A program made the translations under genes and the position numbers. From NCBI RefSeq assembly GCF_000321415.2, contig NC_019902.2, positions 2,914,001 through 2,978,000 of the forward strand: 64,000 bases of DNA, read 5' to 3'. The notes below the pieces were generated by a model. It did not search any database and had not been told where the DNA came from. It saw nothing but the letters and a program-made list of their open reading frames with translations. This DNA comes from Thioalkalivibrio nitratireducens DSM 14787. GTDB taxonomy: Bacteria > Pseudomonadota > Gammaproteobacteria > Ectothiorhodospirales > Ectothiorhodospiraceae. The stretch's first letter is position 1, and each line of letters starts with the position of its first letter. Below are positions 25,088 through 33,520 of this stretch, piece after piece.

Positions 25088-25819
25088 GCTGCCGTTGGGC
25101 GCTGCGGAGGCGCCCGGCTTGCGCGCATACACGATCGCGGAGCCGTACAGCGTCAGGTCATATCGGCGGACATCCACAAATCCCGATTGCTCCAGCGCCC
25201 GCTGCAGTTCCTTGATCCAGGGGCTCCGTTCGATCAGCTCGGGCAGCCCGTAATAGATCTCACGCCAAGACGGAAACAGGCGGCTGCCGGCAAGCTGCAG
25301 GATCCTGAAGTAAAGCCTCCAGATCCTAACCAGATGAGCCTTCGGCGGATACGTGAAATCGTGCGCCAGAAACACGCCGTTGGGCATCAGCATCGTGTGG
25401 GCGTTGCGGCTCAGCAGCGGGAGCTCCGCGTACTTGGCGAGGTAGGACGAGGTGATGCAGTCGAACGGTACTTCCGAGCGGTAGTCTTCGGCACGCCCCA
25501 ATACCAGCTCGATGTTCCCTAATGCGCGTTGTCTCAGCTTCGCCCTTGCCCGTTCGAGGTATTCGTTCCGGAGCTCGACGCCGACCACCTGGCACTTGGG
25601 ATGACGTTTCGCAATGGCCAGCGTCGATATCCCGGTGCCGCAGGCCAGATCCAGCACGCGCGCCGGGTTCGGCGGTATGAGGTCCACGAGACGGCGCTTC
25701 CATAGCCGGTCGATTCCGAAGGTCGCGGAATTCACCATGAAATCGTAGCTGGCCCCAGTGCCCTGAAAGAACCGTTCCACCAGCGCGAGCCGCGCATCAC
25801 CCGAGCCATTTGCATTCAT
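25079..25819 (-). CDS. UbiE/COQ5-like SAM-dependent methyltransferase
   Basis: 246 aa. Motif I is VLDLACGTGIST (about residue 52), followed by VVGVELRNEYLERA, LGRAEDY, a hydrophobic motif at FDCITSSYLAKY and FLAHDFTYPP, as in class I methyltransferases of the UbiE type. The substrate could be a prenylated quinone or phenol made by the neighbouring genes; this is inferred from context only. The ATG at 25819 has GGGAGG seven bases upstream; the longer frame to 26191 is non-coding. The gene overlaps the end of the polyprenyl synthase by 9 bp, tail to tail. Confidence 0.82.
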   Translation of the reverse strand: MNANGSGDARLALVERFFQGTGASYDFMVNSATFGIDRLWKRRLVDLIPPNPARVLDLACGTGISTLAIAKRHPKCQVVGVELRNEYLERARAKLRQRALGNIELVLGRAEDYRSEVPFDCITSSYLAKYAELPLLSRNAHTMLMPNGVFLAHDFTYPPKAHLVRIWRLYFRILQLAGSRLFPSWREIYYGLPELIERSPWIKELQRALEQSGFVDVRRYDLTLYGSAIVYARKPGASAAPNGSSG

Positions 25820-26389
25820 CGCGATGCCTCCCAACCGAATCGTAATCCCGCTGCCACGATATTGGACACGCTCCAGCAAGCGTGTCTGCCAGGTTCCCCT
25901 TCTACGCCGGGCCGCCCGACAATGGCAACCTCCACCGGGAGGCGTGAAAGCTACGTGGCGATGAAAGGGAAAGGGGAATAGGCCCGTGCCCTCAGCGTGA
26001 GAACACGCACAGGACCGGTGTCGCCAGTTGATCGGAGGCGGCCAATGGGTGGCCGCGTGCACTGGGGTGTGACGCTCCCCTGGTACCCGGACTATGGAGC
26101 TGGCAGAGGGTAGTACAGGGGCCCCGGTGGGGCCCCTGCGTTGTGGGCTCAGTGCGTTGTTTCGCCCCAGGCCTGAACGTCCACGCATCAAGACGCCTGA
26201 TCGACTCGATCTGGCGGCGGTCGTGCTTCACGCCCCGCGGATCGATGCGATCGCCGCCAATCACCGTTCCACCGTAATTCGAAGTCCCCCACAACATGCG
26301 CCGGGCGTCGAACGGCGTTTCGCTTTTCGACACCTTCCCGCGGAGCCAGGTCGAGAAAAAAGGGTGGCGAAGAACAAGAAGGGGACACC
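25820..26389. other. Region without recognisable gene, with strong hairpin
   Basis: 570 bp upstream of the methyltransferase. A perfect 9-bp stem AGGGGCCCC/GGGGCCCCT at 26117-26137 with a 3-base loop is the only clear structure; it lacks a T-run. Open frames here are not supported. The right edge is the point where the archease remnant loses similarity. Confidence 0.35.
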
Positions 26390-26693
26390 CATGATTTCTT
26401 CGATCCGCACCGAAAAGCGCGAGAACAGCAGGCCGCTCACGGCCATCTCGTACACCAGGCCGTTAAGGAAATCATTGAGCAGGATCTCCGGGTCCGCACG
26501 CCTGTGCGCGGATTTCCACGCGCACCTCCGGGTGCACGCCATCCGGCTCGGTGATCACCGCGGTCATCGCATGCGCGGCGGCAGCGAAGGCCTCGCCGGG
26601 GCTGCTGCCAAAACCGGGTACCCCCATGTCCGCCACGTGCGGGAAGTGTTCCCAGCGCTCCGGCGGTACCGGCGGTGTCGGCTCGGCGCTCAT
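26390..26693 (-). pseudogene. Archease-like gene, frameshifted and 3'-truncated
   Basis: Reads WEHFPHVADMGVPGFGSSPG ... AFAAAAHAMTAVITEPDGV, the archease N-terminus with its conserved His-x-AD-x-G motif, then after a frameshift at about 26480-26500 continues EILLNDFLNGLVYEMAV ... LFSRFSVRIEE. After this the sequence is unrelated, so the last 60 residues, including the metal-binding C-terminus, are gone. Archease activates the RNA ligase RtcB, but no rtcB is present here. Frameshift plus truncation mark a dead gene. Confidence 0.75.
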
Positions 26694-26708
26694 GCCGGCG
26701 GGCCCGGG

Positions 26709-27188
26709 TCAGCGCGTGCGCCGGCAGTGGGCCAGCGGTCGCGCCCAGGCGTCGAGCAATTGCTGGCGCATGCGGGCGTTCGTGCCGTGCCACAGTTCGT
26801 CGCGGGTGGCGGTGAGGCTGCGCGTCATCCAGCCATCGTCCGCGGCGCATTCCACCTGGATGGCCCAGCCGTCATCGCGCGGTTCGACATCGAAGGTGTA
26901 GGTATCCAGATGCAGCTCTTCCAGCAGCCCGCCGACCACCTCCCGTGCCCGACCGGATTCCGCGCTTGTCGGCGCCATGGCGGCTTCCCGGGCATGGTCC
27001 CGCAGCCACTGTTCGAACTGGCGGATGGCCTGTTCGAACAGCGGACGGTACTGCGGGGTCGGGGCGTGCCCGTCGGCGCTGGCCAGCGCCTTGCGATAGA
27101 TATCCAGCGTGCGCCCGACCCACTCCCGGGTCGTGGCCTCGCCGTCACGCTGGATCAGGAAACGGATGCGCTGTGTTTCGTCTGTCAT
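26709..27188 (-). CDS. Conserved-looking hypothetical protein next to archease remnant
   Basis: 159 aa from ATG 27188 (MTDETQRIRFLIQRDGEATT ... REWVGRTLDIYRKALAS). Mostly helical with a mixed C-terminal half (TYTFDVEPRDDGWAIQVEC ... ELWHGTNARMRQQLLDAW). No domain recognised. A longer frame to 27278 lacks coding character. It stands 15 bp upstream of the archease remnant on the same strand, which suggests a former RNA-repair-type operon, but no direct evidence of function is visible. Confidence 0.6.
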   Translation of the reverse strand: MTDETQRIRFLIQRDGEATTREWVGRTLDIYRKALASADGHAPTPQYRPLFEQAIRQFEQWLRDHAREAAMAPTSAESGRAREVVGGLLEELHLDTYTFDVEPRDDGWAIQVECAADDGWMTRSLTATRDELWHGTNARMRQQLLDAWARPLAHCRRTR

Positions 27189-28005
27189 GCCGGGACCCCG
27201 CAACAGGATCGGGTTCCTCCTCGTGATGTAGGGCATGAGCGGCCCCTTGTGCAACAGCACGGGGCAACAGCGGCGCAACCGGGTCAGGGACGCCGAAGGA
27301 TAGGAAATCCAACCGCCTTCACCGCAATATCCCTTCGGTCCGGGTGCCTGTCAAGTCGCAACTGAAGCCCCGGCTGAGCAGCGTCGGCAGCACTATGCGG
27401 CCGGAATCGGCCTACAGGGGACTGGAAACCGATTTGGCGGCGCGCTTCAGGCGTGTTTCCGGAAAGCGGGCAACGGCGGGGCCAGCAGCCCAGCGGGGCT
27501 GCTTTACCAGGACACCCGCTGGGTGCGACACGAAGTCGCACGCTTATTTATCATGGAGATAGAAGTGGTTCAGGGCGATGCGCAACGAATTGGACCGTTG
27601 TGGGCCGTCCATCCCGAACCTCCGGTGCAAGAGTGTCGCCGAATGGTCCCCGAGCTTACACAACGGGTTGCACCAGGTCAGCGTTCCCACATTGGGGCCG
27701 AACAGCATGCCGACACGCCTTCGTGGGCGCGCATTGACCGCTGGACAGGCACGTCGGGGCTTGACTATAGTTCGCGCACCCTCAGGGGAGTAGTCGCCTC
27801 GGCCACGCGGGCCGGGGGCACGCGTCAACAGACTTGGCCGCCTGGCCGTGGCGTGTGCAGCCGCTCGAAGGCGCCCTGATGCGTCTTCCTCGAACGGCCT
27901 GACGAGACCTGTGGCACCGACATCCGGCTCGCGTTCGGGCGAGCTTGGGCCCATGGGCGGGCGGCGATGGCGGTGTCACCGGTTGCGTCGCGCCGCTCGC
28001 CCGGA
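27189..28005. other. Long stretch without a supported gene
   Basis: About 815 bp. Frames on either strand (for example 27523-27879 plus, 27544-27954 minus) have no ribosome site and no family that I recognise. The minus frame over 27544-27740 (LFGPNVGTLTWCNPLCKLGD) has a protein-like look and could be a decayed gene end, but cannot be supported. Confidence 0.3.
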
Positions 28006-28641
28006 ATGACCTCTGTGGAACTCTTCCTGCTTTCGATACTGGCCGTCGCCGTCGCTGAGATCGGCGATCGTTCGATGTTTCTGGCCGCGCTGTTCGGGAT
28101 GCGCTGCCGCAGCGCCTGGGCCGTCTTCTGGGGCATGACCGCCGGCCTGTTCCTGAATCAACTGCTGTCTGCGGTGGCCGGCATCTGGCTGTTCGCAGTG
28201 ATCGCCACCGACTGGCATTTCTGGGTGGTCGGGGCCGCCTTCCTGGCAATGGCCGTCTGGGTACTGATTCCGGAGGACGAGGAGGTGGAGAAGGACACCC
28301 GCGCCCGCAGTGCCTTTTTCGCGGCCGCGATCGCCTTCTTCCTGTTCGAGATGTTCGACAAGACCCAGCTGGCAGTGATCACGCTGGCCGGCGCTTCCGG
28401 GGCCCTGCTGCCGGTGGTGTTGGGGGCTACGGTGGGGATCCTGCTGATCACCACGCCGGCGCTGATCCTCGGCAAGCGCTTCGCCGCCAGTATCCCGGCC
28501 ACACCGATGCGCTATGTGGCCGCCGCACTGTTCCTGCTGATCGGCTTGTGGACCTGGGCCGAGGCCGGCGGCTGGATGCCCGATCTCGGCCTTCCGGATC
28601 TCTCGGGGATACTGTTGCGGGCGGCGGAAAACTACGAGTAG
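28006..28641 (+). CDS. GDT1/TMEM165 (UPF0016) family cation transporter
   Basis: 211 aa from ATG 28006 (224 from 27967). Two homologous halves of three helices each carry the family motif: AEIGDRSM in the first and FEMFDKTQ in the second, variants of ExGD(K/R)(T/S). The acidic residues bind Ca2+ or Mn2+; bacterial members (MneA type) export manganese. Between the halves lies an acidic cytosolic loop (PEDEEVEKD). Not obviously linked in operon with the ABC genes that follow 116 bp later. Confidence 0.87.
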   Translation: MTSVELFLLSILAVAVAEIGDRSMFLAALFGMRCRSAWAVFWGMTAGLFLNQLLSAVAGIWLFAVIATDWHFWVVGAAFLAMAVWVLIPEDEEVEKDTRARSAFFAAAIAFFLFEMFDKTQLAVITLAGASGALLPVVLGATVGILLITTPALILGKRFAASIPATPMRYVAAALFLLIGLWTWAEAGGWMPDLGLPDLSGILLRAAENYE

Positions 28642-28757
28642 CCCCGCGCACCTCGTCTTGCGGCGCCTTGCGGCGCCGATCCCGGCCCTGCCAGCCGTGC
28701 TTGCCTTCGGGCGGCCGCGTCGATTGAATGGGTGTGGATGCCGGGGACGAGAGATTG

Positions 28758-29720
28758 ATGAGCTGCGCGATCGAAGTGGAACGGCTGGTGCGGGACTTCG
28801 CCGGCACCCGCGCCCTGGACGGCGTGAACCTGCATGTGCCCACCAGCCAGGTGCTGGGCCTGCTGGGACCGAACGGCGCCGGCAAGACGACGATGGTCCG
28901 CACCCTGGCCACGCTGCTTGCTCCCACCGCTGGGCAGGCGTGGGTGGGCGGCTTCGACGTCGTTCGGGAGGCCGCGCGGGTCCGCGAGATCATCGGCCTG
29001 ACCGGCCAATACGCGTCGGTCGACGAAAAGCTGACCGGGCGCGAGAACCTGATCCTGATCGGTCGCCTGCTGGGGCTGAAGCGCGCGGAAGCGAAAGCGC
29101 GTGCGGACAGCCTGCTGGCGGATTTTGCTCTGACAGACGCCGGGCGCCGGCCCGCCCAGACCTACTCCGGCGGCATGCGCCGGCGGCTGGACCTGGCCGC
29201 CAGCCTGGTCGGGCGTCCGCGCATCCTGTTCCTGGACGAGCCGTCCACCGGATTGGATCCGCGCGCACGGCGCGACCTGTGGCAGCGCGTCCGCCAGCTG
29301 CAGGAAGACGGCACGACCGTGCTCTTGACCACCCAGTACCTGGAGGAGGCGGATGCGCTGGCCGACTCGATCGTGGTGCTGGATCAGGGCCGAGTGATCG
29401 CCGAGGGCACGGCCGCGCAGCTGAAGGCACGGGTGGGCGCGCGCACGCTGTCGGTGACCGTGTCCGACCCAGCCCTGGCCGCACGCGCCGCGGAACACAT
29501 CACCGCCGTCGCGGGGGTGCAGGTTCAGGTGGACGGCGACCAGATCAGTGCCTCGGTACAGCACCCGGCGCTGCTGCCGGCGGTATTGCGGGCACTGGAC
29601 GACGCCGGCATCGAGGTCTCGGAGCTGGGGCTGCGCGGGGCGAGCCTGGACGACGTGTTCCTGGCCCTGACCGGCCACAGCAGCCGCCTCGACACTGGCC
29701 GATCGGAGGACGCCGCGTGA
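28758..29720 (+). CDS. DrrA-type ABC transporter ATP-binding protein
   Basis: 320 aa. Walker A GPNGAGKT, Q-loop near TGQYASVDE, ABC signature YSGGMRRRLD, Walker B LFLDEPSTGLDPR and the switch His replaced in TTQYLEEAD. The C-terminal 90 residues are the regulatory extension of the daunorubicin-exporter (DrrA/NodI) class. Energises export through the permease whose ATG overlaps its stop (TGATG). A longer frame exists from 28728; GAGAG before the ATG at 28758 supports the later start. Substrate unknown. Confidence 0.92.
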   Translation: MSCAIEVERLVRDFAGTRALDGVNLHVPTSQVLGLLGPNGAGKTTMVRTLATLLAPTAGQAWVGGFDVVREAARVREIIGLTGQYASVDEKLTGRENLILIGRLLGLKRAEAKARADSLLADFALTDAGRRPAQTYSGGMRRRLDLAASLVGRPRILFLDEPSTGLDPRARRDLWQRVRQLQEDGTTVLLTTQYLEEADALADSIVVLDQGRVIAEGTAAQLKARVGARTLSVTVSDPALAARAAEHITAVAGVQVQVDGDQISASVQHPALLPAVLRALDDAGIEVSELGLRGASLDDVFLALTGHSSRLDTGRSEDAA

Positions 29721-30484
29721 TGAACGGCCTGCAGCAGACATTCACGCTGGCCTGGCGCAGCCTGGTGCAGGTGCGGCGCAACCCCTGGGAGCTGGGTGAC
29801 TACAGCATCCAGCCGATCCTGTTCCTGGTGCTCTTTCTGTACGTATTCGGCGGCGCGATCGCCGGCTCGCCGGACGACTACCTGGAGTTCGTGCTGCCGG
29901 GGGTGATCGTAATGAACATGCTGTTCGTCACGGTCTATGTCGGCCACGGCCTGAACACCGATCTGACCCGCGGCGTGTTCGACCGCTTCCGCGCTCTGCC
30001 GATCCCGCGCTGGGCGCCGCTGGCCGGCCGGATCCTCGCGGACGTGGTCAAGCAGGCGCTTTGCATCGGGCTGCTGCTGGCAGTGGGGTACCTGCTCGGA
30101 TTCCGCCTGGCGACTTCCCTGATGCACCTGCTGGGCATGATCCTGCTGGTGCTGGTGTTCGCCGTCGCGTTCTCCTGGGTGATGGTGCTGGTCGGGGTGA
30201 TGGCGCGCGATCCGGAACACGTGCAGTTGTTCGGCTTCACCGCCCTGTTCCCGGTGACCTTCGTCAGCTCCGCGTTCGTCCCGGTGGCGACGATGCCCGA
30301 GTGGCTACAAGGCTTCGTGTACGCCAACCCGGTATCCCTGCTGGCCGATGCCGCACGCGCGTTGTTGAACGGCGGCCCGGCCGCCGCCCCGGCGTTGGGG
30401 TCCCTGCTCTGGGCGCTCGGCATCGCGCTGGTGTTCGCGCCGCTGTCGGTCTATGCCCTCAACCGGCGCCTGGCGCGCGGCTGA
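29720..30484 (+). CDS. DrrB-type ABC-2 permease
   Basis: 254 aa with six predicted membrane helices and the ABC-2 features RNPWEL at the N-terminus, GVFDRFRALPIPR after the second helix (the coupling region) and FVSSAFVPVATMPEWLQ before the last helices. Forms the membrane channel for the ATPase encoded immediately upstream; start codon overlaps its stop by one base (a GTG 3 bp earlier is an alternative). The pair probably exports a hydrophobic compound or lipid. Confidence 0.92.
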   Translation: MNGLQQTFTLAWRSLVQVRRNPWELGDYSIQPILFLVLFLYVFGGAIAGSPDDYLEFVLPGVIVMNMLFVTVYVGHGLNTDLTRGVFDRFRALPIPRWAPLAGRILADVVKQALCIGLLLAVGYLLGFRLATSLMHLLGMILLVLVFAVAFSWVMVLVGVMARDPEHVQLFGFTALFPVTFVSSAFVPVATMPEWLQGFVYANPVSLLADAARALLNGGPAAAPALGSLLWALGIALVFAPLSVYALNRRLARG

Positions 30485-30560
30485 CCGCACCCGGGGCTGC
30501 ACGAAGGCACAGACCCACACGGTCGTCGCTGCGCGGCGGATCGTCCGGCCTTCGTGGCGA

Positions 30561-31949
30561 CTACGAAGGCTGACGCGGCAGCCACCGCCCGAAGAGATGC
30601 AATGCCCGCACGCGGCCATCGCCGTCCCGAATGAAATATCCGGTGACACCCTGCGCGGGACCGCTCGCGAACACATATCGATCGGCGTGCCCGGCCACAA
30701 GGCCGACCTGCAGAGTCGTCGGCCGGGATCGCGGCGCTTCGCCGATCTCGAACATCAACGCGAGCAGCTCCGGATCGTTGTGCAGCGTGAATGCCAGGCC
30801 TCCGGCCTGGTCGTCGGCCACCACGCAACGCATGCCGCGAGCGCGATACTCGCCCGCATACGCGGCGAGCGCGCCAGGCGCAGCCGACACGGGTTCAGGA
30901 TCCTCGTCCACGATGCCGGTACACGCCGCGAGCACGCGCCGCCGCGCAATCCGGTTCAGCGCGAGCCCTCCCGGACTTGCATTGGTCATCAGCGTCAGCG
31001 CCCAGTCCTGTTCCGGCAGAAACGACAGGCTCGCCTCCTGGCCGTTCGTGCTGCCGTCATGGCCCACCAGCTGCGCGCCGCCAATGTCGCTCAGGAACCA
31101 ACCGATGCCCAGCGCATCGCCGATCGCGCTGCCGGGCATCTGCACGGTGGGCTCGCGCATCGAACGCAGCCCGGATTCGCTCAGCACCCGCCTGCCGTCC
31201 GCAACATGACCGTCGCCAGAATGGAATCGGGCCCATGCGAGCAGGTCGGCGACGCTGGTGGCGATGCCGCCGGCCGGCGCGCCATTGCGCGGCAGCACCC
31301 AGGGCCGCGCGACCTGCAACGCAGCGTCCGCCGAGGGCTTGTGTCCGACGACGAACCGGCGCGTCATGACCTGATCGCGAAAGAAAAACGACTCGCGCAG
31401 CCCCAACGGCTGCAGGATCAGCCGGCGAATCGCGTGCTCGTAGGTGTCCCCCGTCACGTTTTCGATCACGCGGCCTGCAAGACAGAACGCGGCGTTGTTG
31501 TATGAGAAGGCCGCACCCGGAGGCGTCAACTGCGCGACCTCGTCGAGACGCGCCACGTATCGGGCCAGCGCGTCGTCGCCTTCGCCAGTGTTCGGAAAGA
31601 AATCGCCCTCCCAGCCCGCGGTGTGGTTCAGCAGCTGGAGCACCGTGACCTGCGTGGCTGCCGTTGCATCCGCCAGGTGCAGTTCCGGCACATAGCGGCG
31701 CACCGGCGCGTCCAGTTCCACGCGCCCGGTCTGCGCGAGGATCAGCAACGCGGTGGCGGTGAACGTCTTGCCGATCGAGCCCGCTTGAAACAGCGTGTGC
31801 GCATCGACCGGCAACGGGTTCTCGATGCTCGTCACCCCGTGACAGGCGAAGGTCGCCTTTCCCTTGTGCCACACACCGGCAGCAACGCCGGGCACGTCGA
31901 ACTCGCCGGCGAGTTCGGCCAGCAGGTCGAGCAGTTCATGATCGTTCAT
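30561..31949 (-). CDS. Cytosolic beta-lactamase-fold serine hydrolase (class C type)
   Basis: 462 aa. The three penicillin-binding motifs are present: GSIGKTFT (SxxK, nucleophile Ser at about residue 64), SYNNAAF (Tyr-x-Asn) and VGHDGSTNG (HxG in place of KTG). No signal peptide is visible, unlike the paralogue at 40319. A C-terminal DUF3471-like beta domain of about 100 residues follows. Members act as esterases or D-aminopeptidases. GTG at 31970 would add seven residues; the ATG at 31949 is preferred by similarity of spacing to the first strand. Confidence 0.85.
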   Translation of the reverse strand: MNDHELLDLLAELAGEFDVPGVAAGVWHKGKATFACHGVTSIENPLPVDAHTLFQAGSIGKTFTATALLILAQTGRVELDAPVRRYVPELHLADATAATQVTVLQLLNHTAGWEGDFFPNTGEGDDALARYVARLDEVAQLTPPGAAFSYNNAAFCLAGRVIENVTGDTYEHAIRRLILQPLGLRESFFFRDQVMTRRFVVGHKPSADAALQVARPWVLPRNGAPAGGIATSVADLLAWARFHSGDGHVADGRRVLSESGLRSMREPTVQMPGSAIGDALGIGWFLSDIGGAQLVGHDGSTNGQEASLSFLPEQDWALTLMTNASPGGLALNRIARRRVLAACTGIVDEDPEPVSAAPGALAAYAGEYRARGMRCVVADDQAGGLAFTLHNDPELLALMFEIGEAPRSRPTTLQVGLVAGHADRYVFASGPAQGVTGYFIRDGDGRVRALHLFGRWLPRQPS

Positions 31950-31996
31950 CTGGAAGATCGTCAGGCCCACCCTTGGCGGATCGGGGCTCGGCCCTT

Positions 31997-32030
31997 ATCG
32001 TAGCCGTTGGCCCACGCGGGACTCTACGAT
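31997..32030. repeat. 7-bp inverted repeat upstream of the fluoride operon
   Basis: ATCGTAG (31997-32003) and CTACGAT (32024-32030) flank a 20-bp loop, 55 bp before the crcB start. It is in the right place for a regulatory site, but it lacks the conserved pieces of the crcB (fluoride) riboswitch, so no function is assigned. Confidence 0.25.
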
Positions 32031-32084
32031 GCGCAACCCGTCCTCGGAGAGTTCGCAGCCGAACCCCGTCCGGGGCATACGTCG

Positions 32085-32474
32085 ATGACCGGACTCGGAA
32101 CCGACGCCTGGCCCTGGGTGCTGGCCGGCAGTGCGCTGGGCGGGATGGCGCGCTACTGGCTTTCCGGGCTGGTGGCCCGGCGTGTCGGCGAAACGTTTCC
32201 GTGGGGCACGCTGGTGGTGAATGTCAGCGGTGCACTGGCCGCAGGGCTGCTGCTCGGGATCACCGTCGTGATGCCCGGCGCGATGCCGGTGTTCCTGCTC
32301 CAGCTGCTCCTGCTCGGCTTTCTCGGAAGCTACACCACGGTGTCGTCGTTCTCGCTGCAGACGCTGCAGCTCGCGCGCAACCGGCAGCCACTGCCGGCCG
32401 CGGGCAACGTGGTGCTGTCGGCCGGGCTCTGTCTCGCCGCCGCCTGGCTGGGCCTTCGGCTGGTGGCCGGATGA
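32085..32474 (+). CDS. crcB: Fluoride ion channel subunit CrcB/FluC (first copy)
   Basis: 129 aa, four membrane helices. GGMARYWLSG, WGTLVVNVSGA (the conserved Asn of the pore), and GFLGSYTTVSSFS (the Phe-box and TT of the Na+/F- sites) define the Fluc family. Exports fluoride down its gradient as an antiparallel dimer. The ATG at 32085 is preferred to 32007, which would add a non-hydrophobic head. Overlaps the second copy by 4 bp, suggesting a heterodimeric channel. Confidence 0.92.
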   Translation: MTGLGTDAWPWVLAGSALGGMARYWLSGLVARRVGETFPWGTLVVNVSGALAAGLLLGITVVMPGAMPVFLLQLLLLGFLGSYTTVSSFSLQTLQLARNRQPLPAAGNVVLSAGLCLAAAWLGLRLVAG

Positions 32475-32869
32475 TGAGGGTCTATCTCGCGATCGCGGCC
32501 GGCACCGCGCTGGGGGGCTCCACCCGCTACCTGGTCGCGCTCGCGTTCGTGCAGGGCCTCGGCCTTGCCCATCCATTGGCGACCGCCTTCGTGAACGTGA
32601 CCGGGTCGTTCCTGATCGGCCTGTTCGCAACGCTGACCGACCCGGACGGCCGCTGGCTCGTCAGCGGTACCGCGCGCCAGGCGGTGATGACGGGCTTCCT
32701 CGGCGGCTATACCACGTTCTCGTTGTTGAGTCTCGAGACGCTGGAACTCGTCGAGGCGGGTGCCCCGGCGGCCGCCACGCTGTATGTACTGGGCTCGCTC
32801 GCGGCGTCGCTGGTCGCCGTCTGGCTGGGTCACATTCTCGCCGTTCGCATCAACCGCCTGCCCCGTTAG
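32471..32869 (+). CDS. crcB: Fluoride ion channel subunit CrcB/FluC (second copy)
   Basis: 132 aa with the same family motifs in diverged form: ALGGSTRYLVA, TAFVNVTGSFLIG and GFLGGYTTFSLLSLE. Begins with ATGATG overlapping the first crcB stop. Tandem, diverged crcB pairs are known in other bacteria to form obligate heterodimers. A DUF190 gene follows after 10 bp. Confidence 0.92.
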   Translation: MMRVYLAIAAGTALGGSTRYLVALAFVQGLGLAHPLATAFVNVTGSFLIGLFATLTDPDGRWLVSGTARQAVMTGFLGGYTTFSLLSLETLELVEAGAPAAATLYVLGSLAASLVAVWLGHILAVRINRLPR

Positions 32870-32879
32870 GAGATCGCAC

Positions 32880-33215
32880 ATGCAGATTCCCGAAGACGCC
32901 CTGCTCGCACGCATCTTCATTGGCGAAAACCACCGCTTCGACGGTCGGCCGCTGTACGAGGCGATCGTGCTGAAGGCGCGCGAGACCGGGCTCGCGGGCG
33001 CCACGGTGCTGCGCGGCCCGATGGGCTTCGGCCATTCCAGCCGCCTGCACACCACCAAGATCCTGCAGCTATCCGAAGACCTGCCCCTAGTAATTGAGAT
33101 CGTCGACAGCGTGGAAAAGGTCGAAGCTTTCCTGCCCCTGCTCGACCCGATGATGACGAGCGGCCTGGTGACGCTGGAAAAGGTCCGGGTGCTGCGCTAC
33201 GGCCGCAGCGGATGA
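32880..33215 (+). CDS. DUF190 family protein (fluoride operon)
   Basis: 111 aa, MQIPEDALLARIFIGENHRF ... LYEAIVLKARETGLAGATVLRGPMGFG ... LPLVIEIVDSVEKVEAFLPLL. DUF190 proteins have a PII-like ferredoxin fold and are commonly encoded beside crcB; they are thought to sense or modulate fluoride transport. AGGAG precedes the ATG by 7 bp, and the gene lies 10 bp after the second crcB, so the three form one operon. Confidence 0.9.
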   Translation: MQIPEDALLARIFIGENHRFDGRPLYEAIVLKARETGLAGATVLRGPMGFGHSSRLHTTKILQLSEDLPLVIEIVDSVEKVEAFLPLLDPMMTSGLVTLEKVRVLRYGRSG

Positions 33216-33225
33216 TTGCGCCTCC

Positions 33226-33394
33226 CTAGGAGCCTGTCGGATTTGGGTGCCCGCAGCGAGCCGCGTGGGAGAGCGAGGACAGTTTTTCATGATTTCGAGG
33301 CGCATAGTGGTTCTATATAACGAGAAATCAGGGAAGAATGCACCGCCATTCCCACCGACGCAGTAGGAGCAGCTTAAGTCCGACAGGCTCCTAG
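33226..33394. mobile_element. Non-autonomous MITE-like element with 16-bp terminal repeats
   Basis: CTAGGAGCCTGTCGGA at 33226-33241 and its exact reverse complement at 33379-33394 bound a 169-bp segment with no gene. The interior is less GC-rich (TTTTTCATGATTTC, GGTTCTATATAACGAG). The outer CTAG is palindromic and could be the target duplication. This is the form of a miniature inverted-repeat element mobilised by a transposase in trans. Confidence 0.8.
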
Positions 33395-33520
33395 ACGCGG
33401 GCCAAGCTGGCCATGCGGGGATTCACACCAGATCGCTGCCGCGAGGATCCGGAATCCGCTGAACCCGAAGACTGCCGTGTTCATTCGCCGGCCGTGCCTG
33501 AGCCTCGCTCTGGCGCCGGA

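Noticed and set aside
31950-32085. Fluoride riboswitch upstream of crcB
   Set aside because: The conserved pseudoknot pieces of the crcB motif could not be found; only a 7-bp inverted repeat is present.
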